This document shows positions 17,991 to 26,240 of a stretch of DNA of 64,000 nt, piece after piece; the stretch's first letter is position 1; the number at the start of each line of letters is the position of its first letter. The translations under genes were made by a program, and so were the position numbers. Below the pieces are notes generated by a model that had not been told where the DNA came from, made no database searches, and saw only the letters and a program-made list of their open reading frames with translations. The DNA lies in assembly GCF_018388465.1 (NCBI RefSeq), contig NZ_CP074404.1, positions 806,001 through 870,000 of the forward strand, in the 5' to 3' direction. Origin of the DNA: Cellulomonas fengjieae (GTDB taxonomy: Bacteria > Actinomycetota > Actinomycetes > Actinomycetales > Cellulomonadaceae).

Positions 17991-19588
17991 AGGGGGATGT
18001 TCCCGTGCTTCTTGGGCGGCAGGCTGGCGCGCTTGGTGCGCAGCAGCCGCAGGGCCTTGGTGATCTCCGAGCGCGTCTGCGCCGGAGCGATGACCGCGTC
18101 CACGTAGCCGCGGTCGGCTGCGTCCCAGGGGTTCACGATCGCCTCCTCGTACTCGGCCGTCAGGCGACGTCGCTCGGCCTCCACGTCGCCCCCGGCATCC
18201 TCGACTGACTTCAGGGCACCGCGTTGCAGGATGTTCACCGCGCCGCCGGCGCCCATGACGGCGATCTGCGCGGTGGGCCACGCGAGGTTCACGTCGGCGC
18301 CGAGCTGCTTGGAGCCCATGACGATGTAGGCGCCACCGTACGCCTTGCGGGTGATCACGGTGACCAGCGGGACGGTCGCCTCCGCGTACGCGTAGATGAG
18401 CTTGGCGCCGCGCCGGATGATGCCGTTCCACTCCTGGTCCGTGCCCGGCAGGAAGCCCGGCACGTCGACGAACGTGAGCACCGGGATGTTGAACGCGTCG
18501 CAGGTCCGCACGAACCGCGCGGCCTTCTCGGCGGCGTTGATGTCCAGGGTGCCGGCCATCGCCAGGGGCTGGTTGGCGACGACGCCCACGGGGTGACCCT
18601 CCACGTGCCCGAAGCCGATCAGGACGTTCTTGGCGTACAGGGGCTGGACCTCGAGCAGGACCCCGTCGTCCAGCACGTGCTCCACGACCGTCCGCATGTC
18701 GTACGGCTGGTTGTCGGAGTCGGGCAGGAGCGTGTCGAGCTCCTTGTCGGCGTCGTCGACCGTCAGCTCGACCTCGTGGTCGAAGGTCAGCGGGTCCGTG
18801 AGGTTGTTCTGGGGGAGGTAGATGAGCAGCGAGCGCACGTAGTCGAGCGCGTCGTCCTCGTCGGACGCCAGGTAGTGCGCGACACCGGAGCGGGCGTTGT
18901 GCGTCGTCGCGCCACCCAGCTCCTCGAACCCGACGTCCTCGCCGGTGACCGCCCGGATCACGTCGGGCCCCGTGATGAACATGTTGGACGTGCCGTCGAC
19001 CATCACGATGAAGTCGGTCAGCGCGGGGGAGTACACCGCGCCGCCCGCCGACGGGCCCAGGATGAGGCTGATCTGCGGGATCACGCCAGACGCGGCCACG
19101 TTGCGACGGAAGATCTCGGCGAACTGCGTCAGTCCCGCGACGCCCTCCTGGATCCGCGCGCCGCCGCCGTCGCTGATGCCGATCAGCGGGACGCCCGTGC
19201 GCAGCGCCAGGTCCATCACCTTGGTGATCTTCTGGCCGTGCACCTCACCCAGGCTGCCGCCGAAGACGGTGAAGTCCTGCGAGTAGATGCACACGGGCCT
19301 GCCGTCGACCGTGCCGTGGCCGACGACGACGCCGTCGCCGGGGACGCGCTTCTTGTCGAGCCCGAAGTTGGTGGAACGGTGCCGGACGAATGCGTCGAGC
19401 TCGGTGAACGAGCCCGGGTCGAGCAGCTGCTCGATGCGCTCGCGGGCGGACCGCTTGCCGCGCGCGTGCTGCTTGTCCACGGCGCCCTGCTCCGCAGTCT
19501 GAGCCGCGGTGTACCGGTTCGCCAGGTCGACGAGCTTCGCGGACGTGGTGCGCGGAGCCGTCTCGATGGGCTGCGGGGTGTCGGTCAC
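17987..19588 (-). CDS. accD: Acyl-CoA carboxylase beta subunit (carboxyltransferase)
   Basis: This 533-residue carboxyltransferase transfers CO2 from biotinyl-BCCP to acetyl- or propionyl-CoA. It carries the crotonase-fold oxyanion segments [10 protein letters not shown] and [10 protein letters not shown], and the family C-terminus GNIPL. Length and motifs match the PccB/AccD5 type. It forms the operon accD - unknown 190 aa - accE. The GTG start at 19588 is preceded by TAGCCT and six bases, so the mRNA is probably leaderless. It is divergent from birA, whose product would biotinylate the alpha subunit. Confidence 0.94.
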   Translation of the reverse strand: MTDTPQPIETAPRTTSAKLVDLANRYTAAQTAEQGAVDKQHARGKRSARERIEQLLDPGSFTELDAFVRHRSTNFGLDKKRVPGDGVVVGHGTVDGRPVCIYSQDFTVFGGSLGEVHGQKITKVMDLALRTGVPLIGISDGGGARIQEGVAGLTQFAEIFRRNVAASGVIPQISLILGPSAGGAVYSPALTDFIVMVDGTSNMFITGPDVIRAVTGEDVGFEELGGATTHNARSGVAHYLASDEDDALDYVRSLLIYLPQNNLTDPLTFDHEVELTVDDADKELDTLLPDSDNQPYDMRTVVEHVLDDGVLLEVQPLYAKNVLIGFGHVEGHPVGVVANQPLAMAGTLDINAAEKAARFVRTCDAFNIPVLTFVDVPGFLPGTDQEWNGIIRRGAKLIYAYAEATVPLVTVITRKAYGGAYIVMGSKQLGADVNLAWPTAQIAVMGAGGAVNILQRGALKSVEDAGGDVEAERRRLTAEYEEAIVNPWDAADRGYVDAVIAPAQTRSEITKALRLLRTKRASLPPKKHGNIPL

Positions 19589-19594
19589 CCGACG

Positions 19595-19600
19595 AGGCTA
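19595..19600 (-). promoter_or_regulatory. -10 box of accD (leaderless type)
   Basis: TAGCCT, CGTCGG, then GTG at 19588 on the minus strand: an exact TANNNT-N6-GTG. Confidence 0.65.
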
Positions 19601-19682
19601 GTTGTCGACGCCCACCATGCACGTGCAGGCGCCTCACGGTGTTGCCCGCGCCGGGGTGTCGGGTTCCCACAAGCAGGTCATC

Positions 19683-20543
19683 ATGGTCGCCATGCCTGCG
19701 CTCCGTGTCGCCGAGCTCCGCGACCTCCTGCTCGCTCCCGCCGGGCCGTTGGCGCGGGTGGAGGTGGTCGAGGCCACCGAGTCGACCAACACCGACCTGG
19801 CCGCCACCCTGCGCTCCGATCCCGACTCGTGGCCGGATGCCAGCGTCCTGGTCGCGGAGCACCAGTTCGGCGGGCGCGGCCGGGCGGGACGCTCGTGGGA
19901 GACACCCGCCGGGACCTCGCTGACGTGCAGCTTCGTCCTGCGTCCCGTGACCCCGCCGGCCTCCTTCGGCTGGATCGGGCTGCTGGCAGGGCTGGGCACG
20001 GTCAACGCGCTGCGCGCGACGGCGGGCGTGCCGGCCACCCTCAAGTGGCCCAACGACCTGCTCGTGCCCGCCGACACCGAGGTCGAGGGCTGGGGCGCGG
20101 CCCGCAAGGTCGGCGGGATCCTCACCGAGGTCGTGCCGCTGCCCCCGGGGCAGCCTCCGGCGGTCGTCATCGGTATCGGCGTCAACGTGAGTCAGTCCGC
20201 CGACGAGCTGCCGGTGCCGAGCGCGACCTCGCTCGCGCTCGCGGGCGCGCAGCACGTGGACCGCGAGAGCCTGCTGGTCGCGATCGTCGCGGCGCAGCTC
20301 CAGGTGGCTCAGCGCTGGCGCGACTCGGGCGGGGACCCCGCGGGCTCCGGCCTGGGCGGTGAGGTGGCAGCGGTGTGCAGCACGCTGGGCACGACCGTGC
20401 GCGTCGAGCTGCCCGGGGGTGCCTCGGTGAGCGGGCTGGCGGCGCGGCTCGACGGGGACGGGGCGCTGGTGGTCGTCGACGACGCGGGGGCCGAGCACCG
20501 GGTGCTCGCGGGTGACGTGCGCCACGTCCGCACGGGCAGGTGA
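19683..20543 (+). CDS. birA: Biotin--[acetyl-CoA-carboxylase] ligase
   Basis: This monofunctional (group I) ligase of about 286 residues lacks the DNA-binding domain of E. coli BirA. The ATP/biotin loop GRGRAGRSWETPAGTS, KWPNDLLV and GIGVNV are present, followed by a small C-terminal SH3-like domain. It biotinylates the lysine in EAMKM of the carboxylase alpha chain. The start is uncertain: ATG 19683 or 19692 fit homology best, and the frame also opens at an upstream TTG (19602). The stop overlaps a GTG of the adenylate cyclase frame. Confidence 0.9.
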   Translation: MVAMPALRVAELRDLLLAPAGPLARVEVVEATESTNTDLAATLRSDPDSWPDASVLVAEHQFGGRGRAGRSWETPAGTSLTCSFVLRPVTPPASFGWIGLLAGLGTVNALRATAGVPATLKWPNDLLVPADTEVEGWGAARKVGGILTEVVPLPPGQPPAVVIGIGVNVSQSADELPVPSATSLALAGAQHVDRESLLVAIVAAQLQVAQRWRDSGGDPAGSGLGGEVAAVCSTLGTTVRVELPGGASVSGLAARLDGDGALVVVDDAGAEHRVLAGDVRHVRTGR

Positions 20544-20545
20544 AC

Positions 20546-20551
20546 TACCCT
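20546..20551 (+). promoter_or_regulatory. -10 box of the adenylate cyclase gene (leaderless type)
   Basis: TACCCT, CGACCC, then GTG at 20558. The box begins right after the birA stop and argues for the 20558 start rather than the overlapping GTG at 20540. Confidence 0.5.
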
Positions 20552-20557
20552 CGACCC

Positions 20558-21634
20558 GTGCCGGAAGACCGATCGCAGGAGCTTGATTTCGTCGAGTCGA
20601 CGGTGGGAGAGCTCGACGCCGAGCTCCTCGGCGGCCCACGCACCCTGAGCGCCCGAGACCTGGCGGACCGCGCCGGCATCGACGTGGACGTGGTGCGGGG
20701 CTTCTGGATGACGATGGGTCTGCCGCACGCGGACCCGGACGAGCGGATCTACACCGAGCGCGACGCCGAGGCGATCGAGCGCGCGGCCGCGCTGATCCGC
20801 GAGCACGGCCTCGACCTCCGCACCGTCATCACCGTCACGCGCGCCCTCGGCCACACCTCCGACCGCCTCGCGCTGTGGCAGGTGGAGGCCCTGGTCGAGG
20901 ACATGGCCGACCGCTACGAGCTCGACGACACCTCGGCGCGGCTGCTCGTCCTGGACCGGCTTGCGTCGCTCGCGCCGGTCCTCGAGGCGCAGCTGGTGCA
21001 CTCCTACCGCAGGCAGCTCGCCGCGATCGCGGGGCGCTATGCCGCCGAGTTCGGTCAGCAGCGCGGTCCGGGGCCTGACCGCTCCGCCCTGCCGCTGGCG
21101 CGCGCCGTCGGGTTCGCGGACATGGTCTCGTTCACCCGCCGCACCGCCGGCCTGGGCTCCACCGACCTCTCCCAGTTCGTCCAGCGCTTCGAGGCGGCCG
21201 CGCGCGACATCGTCTCCGCCAACGGCGGCCGGGTGGTCAAGACGATCGGCGACGCCATCCTGTTCGTCGCCGACAGCCCTGCCACCGGCGCACACATCGC
21301 GCTCGGCCTCGCGGACACGCTCGGCAAGGAGATCGACGTCGACCGCGAGACGACGAGCGGGGGCCTGTTCGAGGGTGCACGCGGCGTCACGCCCGTGCGG
21401 GTCGGGCTGGTCTGGGGGCGGGTGCTGTCGCGGTTCGGCGACGTGTTCGGGCCGGACGTGAACCTGGCGGCGCGGCTGACCGACATCGCCGAGCCGAGCA
21501 CGGTCCTGGTGGACGGGGCGACCGCTGAGGTGCTCGGGGCCGATCCGCGGTTCGTGCTCGAGCCCCGGCCGTCGCGCCGGCTGGCGGGGATCGGGACGGT
21601 GGCGCCCGTGCGGCTGAGGGCGGCGGAGGCGTAG
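20558..21634 (+). CDS. Class III adenylate cyclase with actinobacterial N-terminal regulatory domain
   Basis: This soluble protein has about 358 residues. The first ~165 form a helical domain resembling the autoinhibitory module of mycobacterial Rv1264-type cyclases. The cyclase homology domain follows, with the two metal-binding aspartates in GFADMVSFT and VVKTIGDAI and the transition-state segment FGPDVNLAARL. A Lys next to the second metal site fits ATP specificity. The product would be cAMP. No membrane helix is present. An alternative start at GTG 20540 overlaps the birA stop and would add six residues. Confidence 0.85.
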   Translation: MPEDRSQELDFVESTVGELDAELLGGPRTLSARDLADRAGIDVDVVRGFWMTMGLPHADPDERIYTERDAEAIERAAALIREHGLDLRTVITVTRALGHTSDRLALWQVEALVEDMADRYELDDTSARLLVLDRLASLAPVLEAQLVHSYRRQLAAIAGRYAAEFGQQRGPGPDRSALPLARAVGFADMVSFTRRTAGLGSTDLSQFVQRFEAAARDIVSANGGRVVKTIGDAILFVADSPATGAHIALGLADTLGKEIDVDRETTSGGLFEGARGVTPVRVGLVWGRVLSRFGDVFGPDVNLAARLTDIAEPSTVLVDGATAEVLGADPRFVLEPRPSRRLAGIGTVAPVRLRAAEA

Positions 21635-21899
21635 GGCGGTCGTCGGGCCGCTGTTGTCGATGCGGTGCGGGCTGACGCTGCCGCACAGGCCGGGCGTCCG
21701 GTGATGGGGCGTCGCGCTACTCGTCCATGGGTGCGCGCGTTGCGGATCCTCACGGTTCGTTGGCCGCCCGCTCTGGGCGGTTCGGTGCCGCCGCCGTTCG
21801 TGGCTGCAGGCCGTGGACGGGGCCGTCGCGGTCCGGTGGCTGCGGGCTGTGGGCGGCTCGGTGAGGTGGCCTGTGGATATGTTTGTGCAGGTCAGGGCA
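21635..21899. other. Intergenic stretch without a recognised gene
   Basis: About 265 bp between the cyclase and the DUF222/HNH promoter. The DUF222 reading frame extends back to a GTG at 21813, but codon use and the promoter at 21900-21928 argue against coding there. I see no hairpin terminator or RNA gene. Confidence 0.4.
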
Positions 21900-21928
21900 T
21901 TGATCCGGATGTCCGGTTCGAGTAGAAT
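21900..21928 (+). promoter_or_regulatory. Promoter of the DUF222/HNH gene
   Basis: TTGATC (21900-21905), a 17-bp spacer, then TAGAAT (21923-21928), seven bases before ATG 21936. This is the best housekeeping-type promoter match in the window, and the mRNA should be leaderless. Confidence 0.7.
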
Positions 21929-21935
21929 CGCACGT

Positions 21936-23639
21936 ATGTTCGATACGGTGGTGCGGGTCGGTGAGGTGGCGGCGCGGGTGCGCGACGCCGCCGCCGACCT
22001 GGCTGCCGTGTCCCGGGCCAGCTCGGGCTGGAGCGCTGCGGAGCGTGCCTCAGCGTTGGCCGCGGTCGCGTCGGGGCAGGCTGCGTTGGCCGAGGCGCGG
22101 GCGCACCTGCTGGTCGCCGACCGTCAGGCCGGGGACACCGTGCGCCCCGGGGACCGCTCGTTCGAGGCGGCGCACGCCCGGGCCTCGCGGGCGGGTCTTG
22201 GTGAGGCGACGCGGCAGGTGCGTCAGGCCGACGCGTTGGTCTCGATGCCGGTGGTGGCTGCGGGGGTGCGGGAGGGGTCGGTGCCGTTGCCGCACCTGGA
22301 CGCGTTGGCTCGGGTCGCCGCGACCGCGTCCCCGCAGGTCGCGTCTGTCCTGCGTGCCCCGGACACCCAGCAGGCGGTGCTGGCGATGGCCCGGACCCGG
22401 TCGGCGCCGGACTTCGCCCGGGCGTTGGCCCGGTTCGTGGCCACCCAGGACCCGGCCGGGGTGCAGGGCGAGCACGACCGGCAGTACCGGGAACGGTTCT
22501 TGTCGTTGTCCGCCCAACCTGACGGGGTGTTCCTCAAGGGCCGCCTGGACCGGGTCGCCGGGGAGAGCCTGCGGGTGGCGTTGGACGCGATGGGCCAGTT
22601 CGGTGACCAGACCCGCTCCCCAGGCCAAGCAAGCGCGGACGCGTTGACCATGCTCGCGGAGAAGGTCTGCGCCGGAACCGGCCCGGTGCGAGCGGCGGCC
22701 GGATCGAGTCTCTCTGGCGCCGATGGCGCCGCCCCCACCGCTGGTGGGGGCGTGGGTGAGGCTGCGGGCGCGGCCGGTGCGGCCGTGTCGGGGATGGTGC
22801 CGCGTCCGCACGTGTCGTTGCTCGTGTCGGCCGAGACTGTCGCGGAGCTGATCGCCCATGAGAGGGCCGGGGCGGATGTGGTGGCCCCGCCGATCGCCCT
22901 GCCGTGGGGGACGGTGGCGCCGGCGACGTTGGAGGACGGCACCCCGGTGGCGATGTCCGAGCTGGCCCGGGTGCTGTGCCAGGCCGACCTCACCCGGATC
23001 GTGCTGTCCGCCGAAGGTGTCCCGCTGGACGTGGGCCGCACCAAGCGGTTGTTCAGCACCGCGCAACGCCGGGCGGTGGTCGCCCGGGACGGGCAGTGCG
23101 TGTGGAACGGGTGCGAACAGCACGCCTCCCGCTGCGAGGTCCACCACATCACCTGGTGGGCCCGCGACACCGGCCCGACCTCGGTGGCCAACGCTGCACT
23201 GTTGTGCCGGTTCCACCACTCCGAAGTCCACCGCCTGCACCTGAGCATCCACCGCCAGGAAAAGCCCCCGGGCTGGACCAGACGACAACGCACCAAGGCA
23301 GCGGCGGCTGGACGAGGTGACGGTGCAGGCGTCGCCGATGGCGACCGCGCCGGCCCCGACGGATGCGCTGGTGGTGAGCGGGGTGACCCCAACCGACGCG
23401 CTGGTGGTGAGCGGGGTAACTCCGACGGGCGCGCTGGTGGAGAACGCGGCGGCTCTGACGGGCGCGATGGTGGCGAGCAGCGCGCTCGCGCTGAGCGCGG
23501 CGGCGGTGAGCGGGGTGAGCCCGGCGGGCACGGTGACGGCGCCTGGGGCGAGCCCGCAGGTCGGCAGCCGATGCGGTACGTCTTCCTCAACACCCGCGGT
23601 ATCGCTGTCAACTCACCTCATGGGTGCCTGTCCGGCTGA
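21936..23639 (+). CDS. DUF222 and HNH endonuclease domain protein (13E12-type family)
   Basis: This 567-residue protein begins with a DUF222 helical domain (about 1-300), interrupted by a Gly/Ala-rich insert near 250-285. An HNH nuclease domain follows at about 365-430: RDGQCVWNGC, RCEVHHITWWARD, ALLCRFHHSEVH. The C-x4-C, HH and HH ligands are complete. These multicopy actinobacterial proteins are related to the mycobacterial 13E12 repeat family, and no biological role is established. The last ~110 residues are a low-complexity Gly/Glu/Arg tail encoded by 33-bp repeats, ending in a non-repetitive QPMRYVFLNTRG. The start was chosen from the promoter at 21900-21928. Confidence 0.85.
   Translation: MFDTVVRVGEVAARVRDAAADLAAVSRASSGWSAAERASALAAVASGQAALAEARAHLLVADRQAGDTVRPGDRSFEAAHARASRAGLGEATRQVRQADALVSMPVVAAGVREGSVPLPHLDALARVAATASPQVASVLRAPDTQQAVLAMARTRSAPDFARALARFVATQDPAGVQGEHDRQYRERFLSLSAQPDGVFLKGRLDRVAGESLRVALDAMGQFGDQTRSPGQASADALTMLAEKVCAGTGPVRAAAGSSLSGADGAAPTAGGGVGEAAGAAGAAVSGMVPRPHVSLLVSAETVAELIAHERAGADVVAPPIALPWGTVAPATLEDGTPVAMSELARVLCQADLTRIVLSAEGVPLDVGRTKRLFSTAQRRAVVARDGQCVWNGCEQHASRCEVHHITWWARDTGPTSVANAALLCRFHHSEVHRLHLSIHRQEKPPGWTRRQRTKAAAAGRGDGAGVADGDRAGPDGCAGGERGDPNRRAGGERGNSDGRAGGERGGSDGRDGGEQRARAERGGGERGEPGGHGDGAWGEPAGRQPMRYVFLNTRGIAVNSPHGCLSG
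22731..22751. repeat. Perfect intragenic hairpin, 9-bp arms
   Basis: GCCCCCACC (22731-22739), loop GCT, then GGTGGGGGC (22743-22751) inside the Gly/Ala insert of the DUF222 gene. The same arm sequence forms the core of the terminator at 25336-25381. Confidence 0.6.
23365..23463 (+). repeat. 33-bp in-frame tandem repeat, three copies
   Basis: Units 23365-23397, 23398-23430 and 23431-23463 begin GCGCTGGTGG and diverge progressively. They encode the AGGERG-type tail of the DUF222/HNH protein and keep its frame. Confidence 0.75.
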
Positions 23640-23843
23640 CTCTCGTGGCCGCGCGGTCGAGCCCAGGCGAAGGGCTCGGCTCGTCCGCGGGGGTGAATGC
23701 TTGCCCGGACGACCTGAAACTCCCCACGTACCGGACAGCCGTCCAGGCTCGTGGTGCGCAGGACGAAAGTCCTACCGAGGGATGCCGATAAGCGGCTAGA
23801 GGCCACCTGCTCCGGGGCGGTCCGAACAGAGAGGTGCCGACAC
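23640..23843 (+). promoter_or_regulatory. Structured leader before the peptidoglycan-binding protein gene; weak c-di-AMP riboswitch candidate
   Basis: This 204-bp non-coding leader contains several potential helices: GAGCCC/GGGCTC around 23660-23676, a GNRA-capped AGGAC-GAAA-GTCCT hairpin at 23760-23773, and GGGGTGAATGC (23690-23700). The last resembles a conserved piece of the ydaO/yuaA c-di-AMP riboswitch, and CCGGACAGCC with CTCGTGG lies downstream. Such riboswitches often precede actinobacterial cell-wall genes. The usual GGGGACCC element is not evident, so the assignment is weak and context-driven. Confidence 0.25.
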
Positions 23844-25325
23844 ATGTCTGCACGCATGTCTGCCCCCCGTGCCCGGCGCATCGTCGCCGCGGGCGTTATC
23901 GCCGCCGTCCTGACCGCCGGGAGCGTCGGCGTCGCCGCCGCGACGCCCCTCGACGGCCCGGACACCGGTGTCGGGGCACTCGCCGACGAGGGCGGTGCCG
24001 GCGGTGGCGACGCCCCGGCTCCCGCCGCCGAGGATGGCTCGGGTGAGGACGTTCCGGCCGAGGACGGTTCTGGCGAGGACGGTTCGGCTGAGGACGGTTC
24101 GGCTGAGGACGGTTCCGGTGAGGACGGTTCGGCTGAGGACGGTTCCGGTGAGGACGGTTCGGCTGAGGACGGTTCCGGTGAGGACGGTTCTGCCGAGGAC
24201 GGTTCCGGTGAGGACGGCTCGGCTGAGGACGGTACCGACGAGGACGGTTCCGACGAGGAGCCGCCCGCGGATGTGGTCGTCGTCGCGCCGACCGTCGCGG
24301 ACGCCACCGTCCAGGCCATCGCCGGTGAGACCACTGCGATCGACCTCGACGCGTACGTCACCGCGGGCAGCGGCGAGATCGTGGGCATCGACCTCGAGGA
24401 GTGGCCCGGGGACCGCGCCAACGCCGACTACGACTGGGACACGCACGTCCTGACCGTGTCGCCCTGGGAGGGTGGCACGTTCACCGCCCAGTTCGTCGCG
24501 GTCGGTCGCACTGCCGGTGCCAGCGGCGCCGACGAGCGCTCCAGCACGGGGACCCTCACGATCGTCGTCCCCGAGCCCGTCGACCCGGTCGTCTCCTGGG
24601 CGCAGACCCCTGCCGCGTCGACCACGTCGACCTCCGCTCGCTTCACGGTCAACGTGGACCCGGGCGAGTTCACCCTCGGCTACGTCGTGGACCTGCCCCC
24701 GGGTGCGCAGTCGGCGTCGCCGGTCGAGGTCCAGGGCAACACCTTCGAGGTCACCGGGCTCGCGGTCGGCCGCCACACGGTCGGCGTGAGCGTCCAGCGC
24801 GGCGCCGGGACGAGCTGGCTCGAGTACACGTGGGAGGTCGTCGGTTCCGCGCCGGTGCTCGCCGCCGACGCCATCCCGGCGGCGACGATCCGCGCCGGCA
24901 TCAGCCGCGGCGCGTCCGGTGAGTCCGTCGCGATCATCCAGCGGGTCGTCGGCACCCCCGCGGACGGTCGCTTCGGCGCCGCCACCCGCGCGGCGGTCGT
25001 GGCGTTCCAGCGGGCGCACGGCCTCGTCGCCGACGGGATCGTCGGGCCGCTCACGTGGGCCGCGATCGTCAGCGTCGCCAACGGCGGGACGGGCATCGCC
25101 CCGGTCACCGCGACGTCGATCCCTGCGGCGCAGATCGCACGCGGCATCTCCCGCGGCGCCTCGGGCCCCTCGGTCGCCATCGTGCAGCGGATCGTCGGCG
25201 CGGACGCCGACGGGCGCTTCGGACCGCGCACACAGGCTGCGGTCCGTGCGTGGCAGAAGGCGCACGGCCTCGTCGCCGACGGCATCGTCGGTCGCCTGAC
25301 CTGGGCGGCGATGGTCGCACGCTGA
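23844..25325 (+). CDS. Secreted peptidoglycan-binding protein with acidic repeat region
   Basis: This 493-residue protein begins with a signal peptide (MSARMSAPRARRIV, then a hydrophobic stretch to VAAAT). A highly acidic repeat region follows at about 62-138, with EDGSGEDGSA units. Then come an extracellular all-beta middle (about 145-330) and two C-terminal PG_binding_1 domains of about 70 residues each, with SRGASG, AIIQRVVG or AIVQRIVG, DGRFG and HGLVADGIVG. It probably sits in the cell wall; no catalytic domain is visible. The ATG at 23844 has GAGAGG about ten bases upstream, and ATG 23856 is possible. Confidence 0.87.
   Translation: MSARMSAPRARRIVAAGVIAAVLTAGSVGVAAATPLDGPDTGVGALADEGGAGGGDAPAPAAEDGSGEDVPAEDGSGEDGSAEDGSAEDGSGEDGSAEDGSGEDGSAEDGSGEDGSAEDGSGEDGSAEDGTDEDGSDEEPPADVVVVAPTVADATVQAIAGETTAIDLDAYVTAGSGEIVGIDLEEWPGDRANADYDWDTHVLTVSPWEGGTFTAQFVAVGRTAGASGADERSSTGTLTIVVPEPVDPVVSWAQTPAASTTSTSARFTVNVDPGEFTLGYVVDLPPGAQSASPVEVQGNTFEVTGLAVGRHTVGVSVQRGAGTSWLEYTWEVVGSAPVLAADAIPAATIRAGISRGASGESVAIIQRVVGTPADGRFGAATRAAVVAFQRAHGLVADGIVGPLTWAAIVSVANGGTGIAPVTATSIPAAQIARGISRGASGPSVAIVQRIVGADADGRFGPRTQAAVRAWQKAHGLVADGIVGRLTWAAMVAR
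24028..24258 (+). repeat. Acidic-repeat coding minisatellite
   Basis: Fifteen- and 30-bp units of the form GAGGACGGTTC(C/G)G encode alternating EDGSG/EDGSA. Near-identical codons across copies suggest recent expansion or contraction. Confidence 0.8.
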
Positions 25326-25335
25326 CCTGACCCGC

Positions 25336-25381
25336 ACGACGGAGCCGCCCCCACCGTGACCGGTGGGGGCGGCTCCGTCGT
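25336..25381. terminator. Strong 21-bp perfect hairpin, bidirectional terminator
   Basis: The arms 25336-25356 and 25361-25381 are perfect complements around a TGAC loop. They lie 11 bp after the stop of the peptidoglycan-binding gene and 61 bp before the end of the opposing SRAP gene. Confidence 0.85.
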
Positions 25382-25441
25382 CTGCGGGATCAGGTGATCA
25401 CGAGCGACGTGGCGGGCCAGGGCCTGGTCGTGCACGGCGGT

Positions 25442-26182
25442 CTACGAGGTCTCGCCCTCCGGCTCGACCTCGTCGACGAGCGACGGACCGTTGTTGGCCA
25501 CCGTGTTGACGGCCGTGGACACGGGCGTCGCGACCATGGTCGGCGCCGGTGCGTCCAGCAGCTCCGCAGCGTCGTCCGCGCCGACGGCCGGGTCGAGCCA
25601 GGCGGACCACGCCTCCCGGCGGAGCATGAGTGGCTGCCGGTCGTGGATGTGTGCGAGCTCGTCCGAGGCCGGGCGGGTGATCACCGTGGCGCTGACCACC
25701 CAGCGGGCGGGGTCGTCGTCGGCCTTGGTCGGGTCCTTCCAGAACTCGTACAGACCCGCGAGCGCCACGACGTCCCCGTCGGCGGGGTGCAGGTAGAACG
25801 GTTGCTTGCGCTGGGTCGGCGCTCCGGGCTCGGGCTTCTTCCACTCGTAGTAGCCGTCGGCCGGCAGGAGGGCGCGGCGCGCTGCGAACGGACGGGCGAA
25901 CGCGGGCTTGTCCGCGATCGACTCCACGCGGGCGTTGATCATCCGGTTGCCCACGGAGATGTCCTTGGCCCAGGAGGGGACCAGTCCCCAGCGCGCCACG
26001 CGCAGCTGGCGCGTGATCTCGCCCGTCTGCCTGTCGGCGCGCTCGACGACCATGCGGACGCCGTCGGTGGGGGCGACGTTCCACGACGGGCCCAGGAGGC
26101 GCACGTCGTCGGCGACCGTCGCGATGGCGAACTCGTCAGCCAGGGCCTGGTTCTCGCGGAAGGAGGCATATCGACCACACAT
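25442..26182 (-). CDS. SOS response-associated peptidase (SRAP/YedK, HMCES-like)
   Basis: This 246-residue protein has the complete catalytic set: Cys2 in MCGRY, Asn83 in MINARVES, Glu113 in GYYEW and His180 in HDRQPLM. SRAP proteins form a thiazolidine cross-link to abasic sites in single-stranded DNA to protect it. The reading frame extends far upstream, but the N-terminal Met must be removed to expose Cys2, which fixes the start at ATG 26182. CAGGCT lies seven bases upstream. It is divergent from the exporter gene at 26264. Confidence 0.95.
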   Translation of the reverse strand: MCGRYASFRENQALADEFAIATVADDVRLLGPSWNVAPTDGVRMVVERADRQTGEITRQLRVARWGLVPSWAKDISVGNRMINARVESIADKPAFARPFAARRALLPADGYYEWKKPEPGAPTQRKQPFYLHPADGDVVALAGLYEFWKDPTKADDDPARWVVSATVITRPASDELAHIHDRQPLMLRREAWSAWLDPAVGADDAAELLDAPAPTMVATPVSTAVNTVANNGPSLVDEVEPEGETS

Positions 26183-26228
26183 GGGTACCAGCCTGCCAGG
26201 GATGACCCACATCACCGCCCGCTCGGAT

Positions 26229-26240
26229 CGAATCGATTCG
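26229..26240. promoter_or_regulatory. 12-bp palindrome in the SRAP/exporter divergent promoter
   Basis: CGAATCGATTCG is a perfect palindrome 24 bp before the ATG of the exporter. It overlaps where a -35 box would sit relative to GATTAT (26251-26256), making it a repressor operator candidate. Confidence 0.4.

Noticed and set aside
21813..21935. Upstream start for the DUF222/HNH protein at GTG 21813
   Set aside because: A clear -35/-10 pair at 21900-21928 lies inside that extension, and the extra residues match nothing in the family.
23317..23799. A separate plus-strand gene encoding DALVVSGVTPT repeats
   Set aside because: It lies mostly inside the DUF222/HNH gene, has no ribosome site, and runs through the structured leader. 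I kept it only as a frame-anomaly observation.
23760..23830. RNase P, tmRNA or cobalamin riboswitch, suggested by GGACGAAAGTCC and GGCTAGAGGCCACCTGC
   Set aside because: None of the conserved cores (RNase P P4 helix, tmRNA tag frame, full B12 box) is present.
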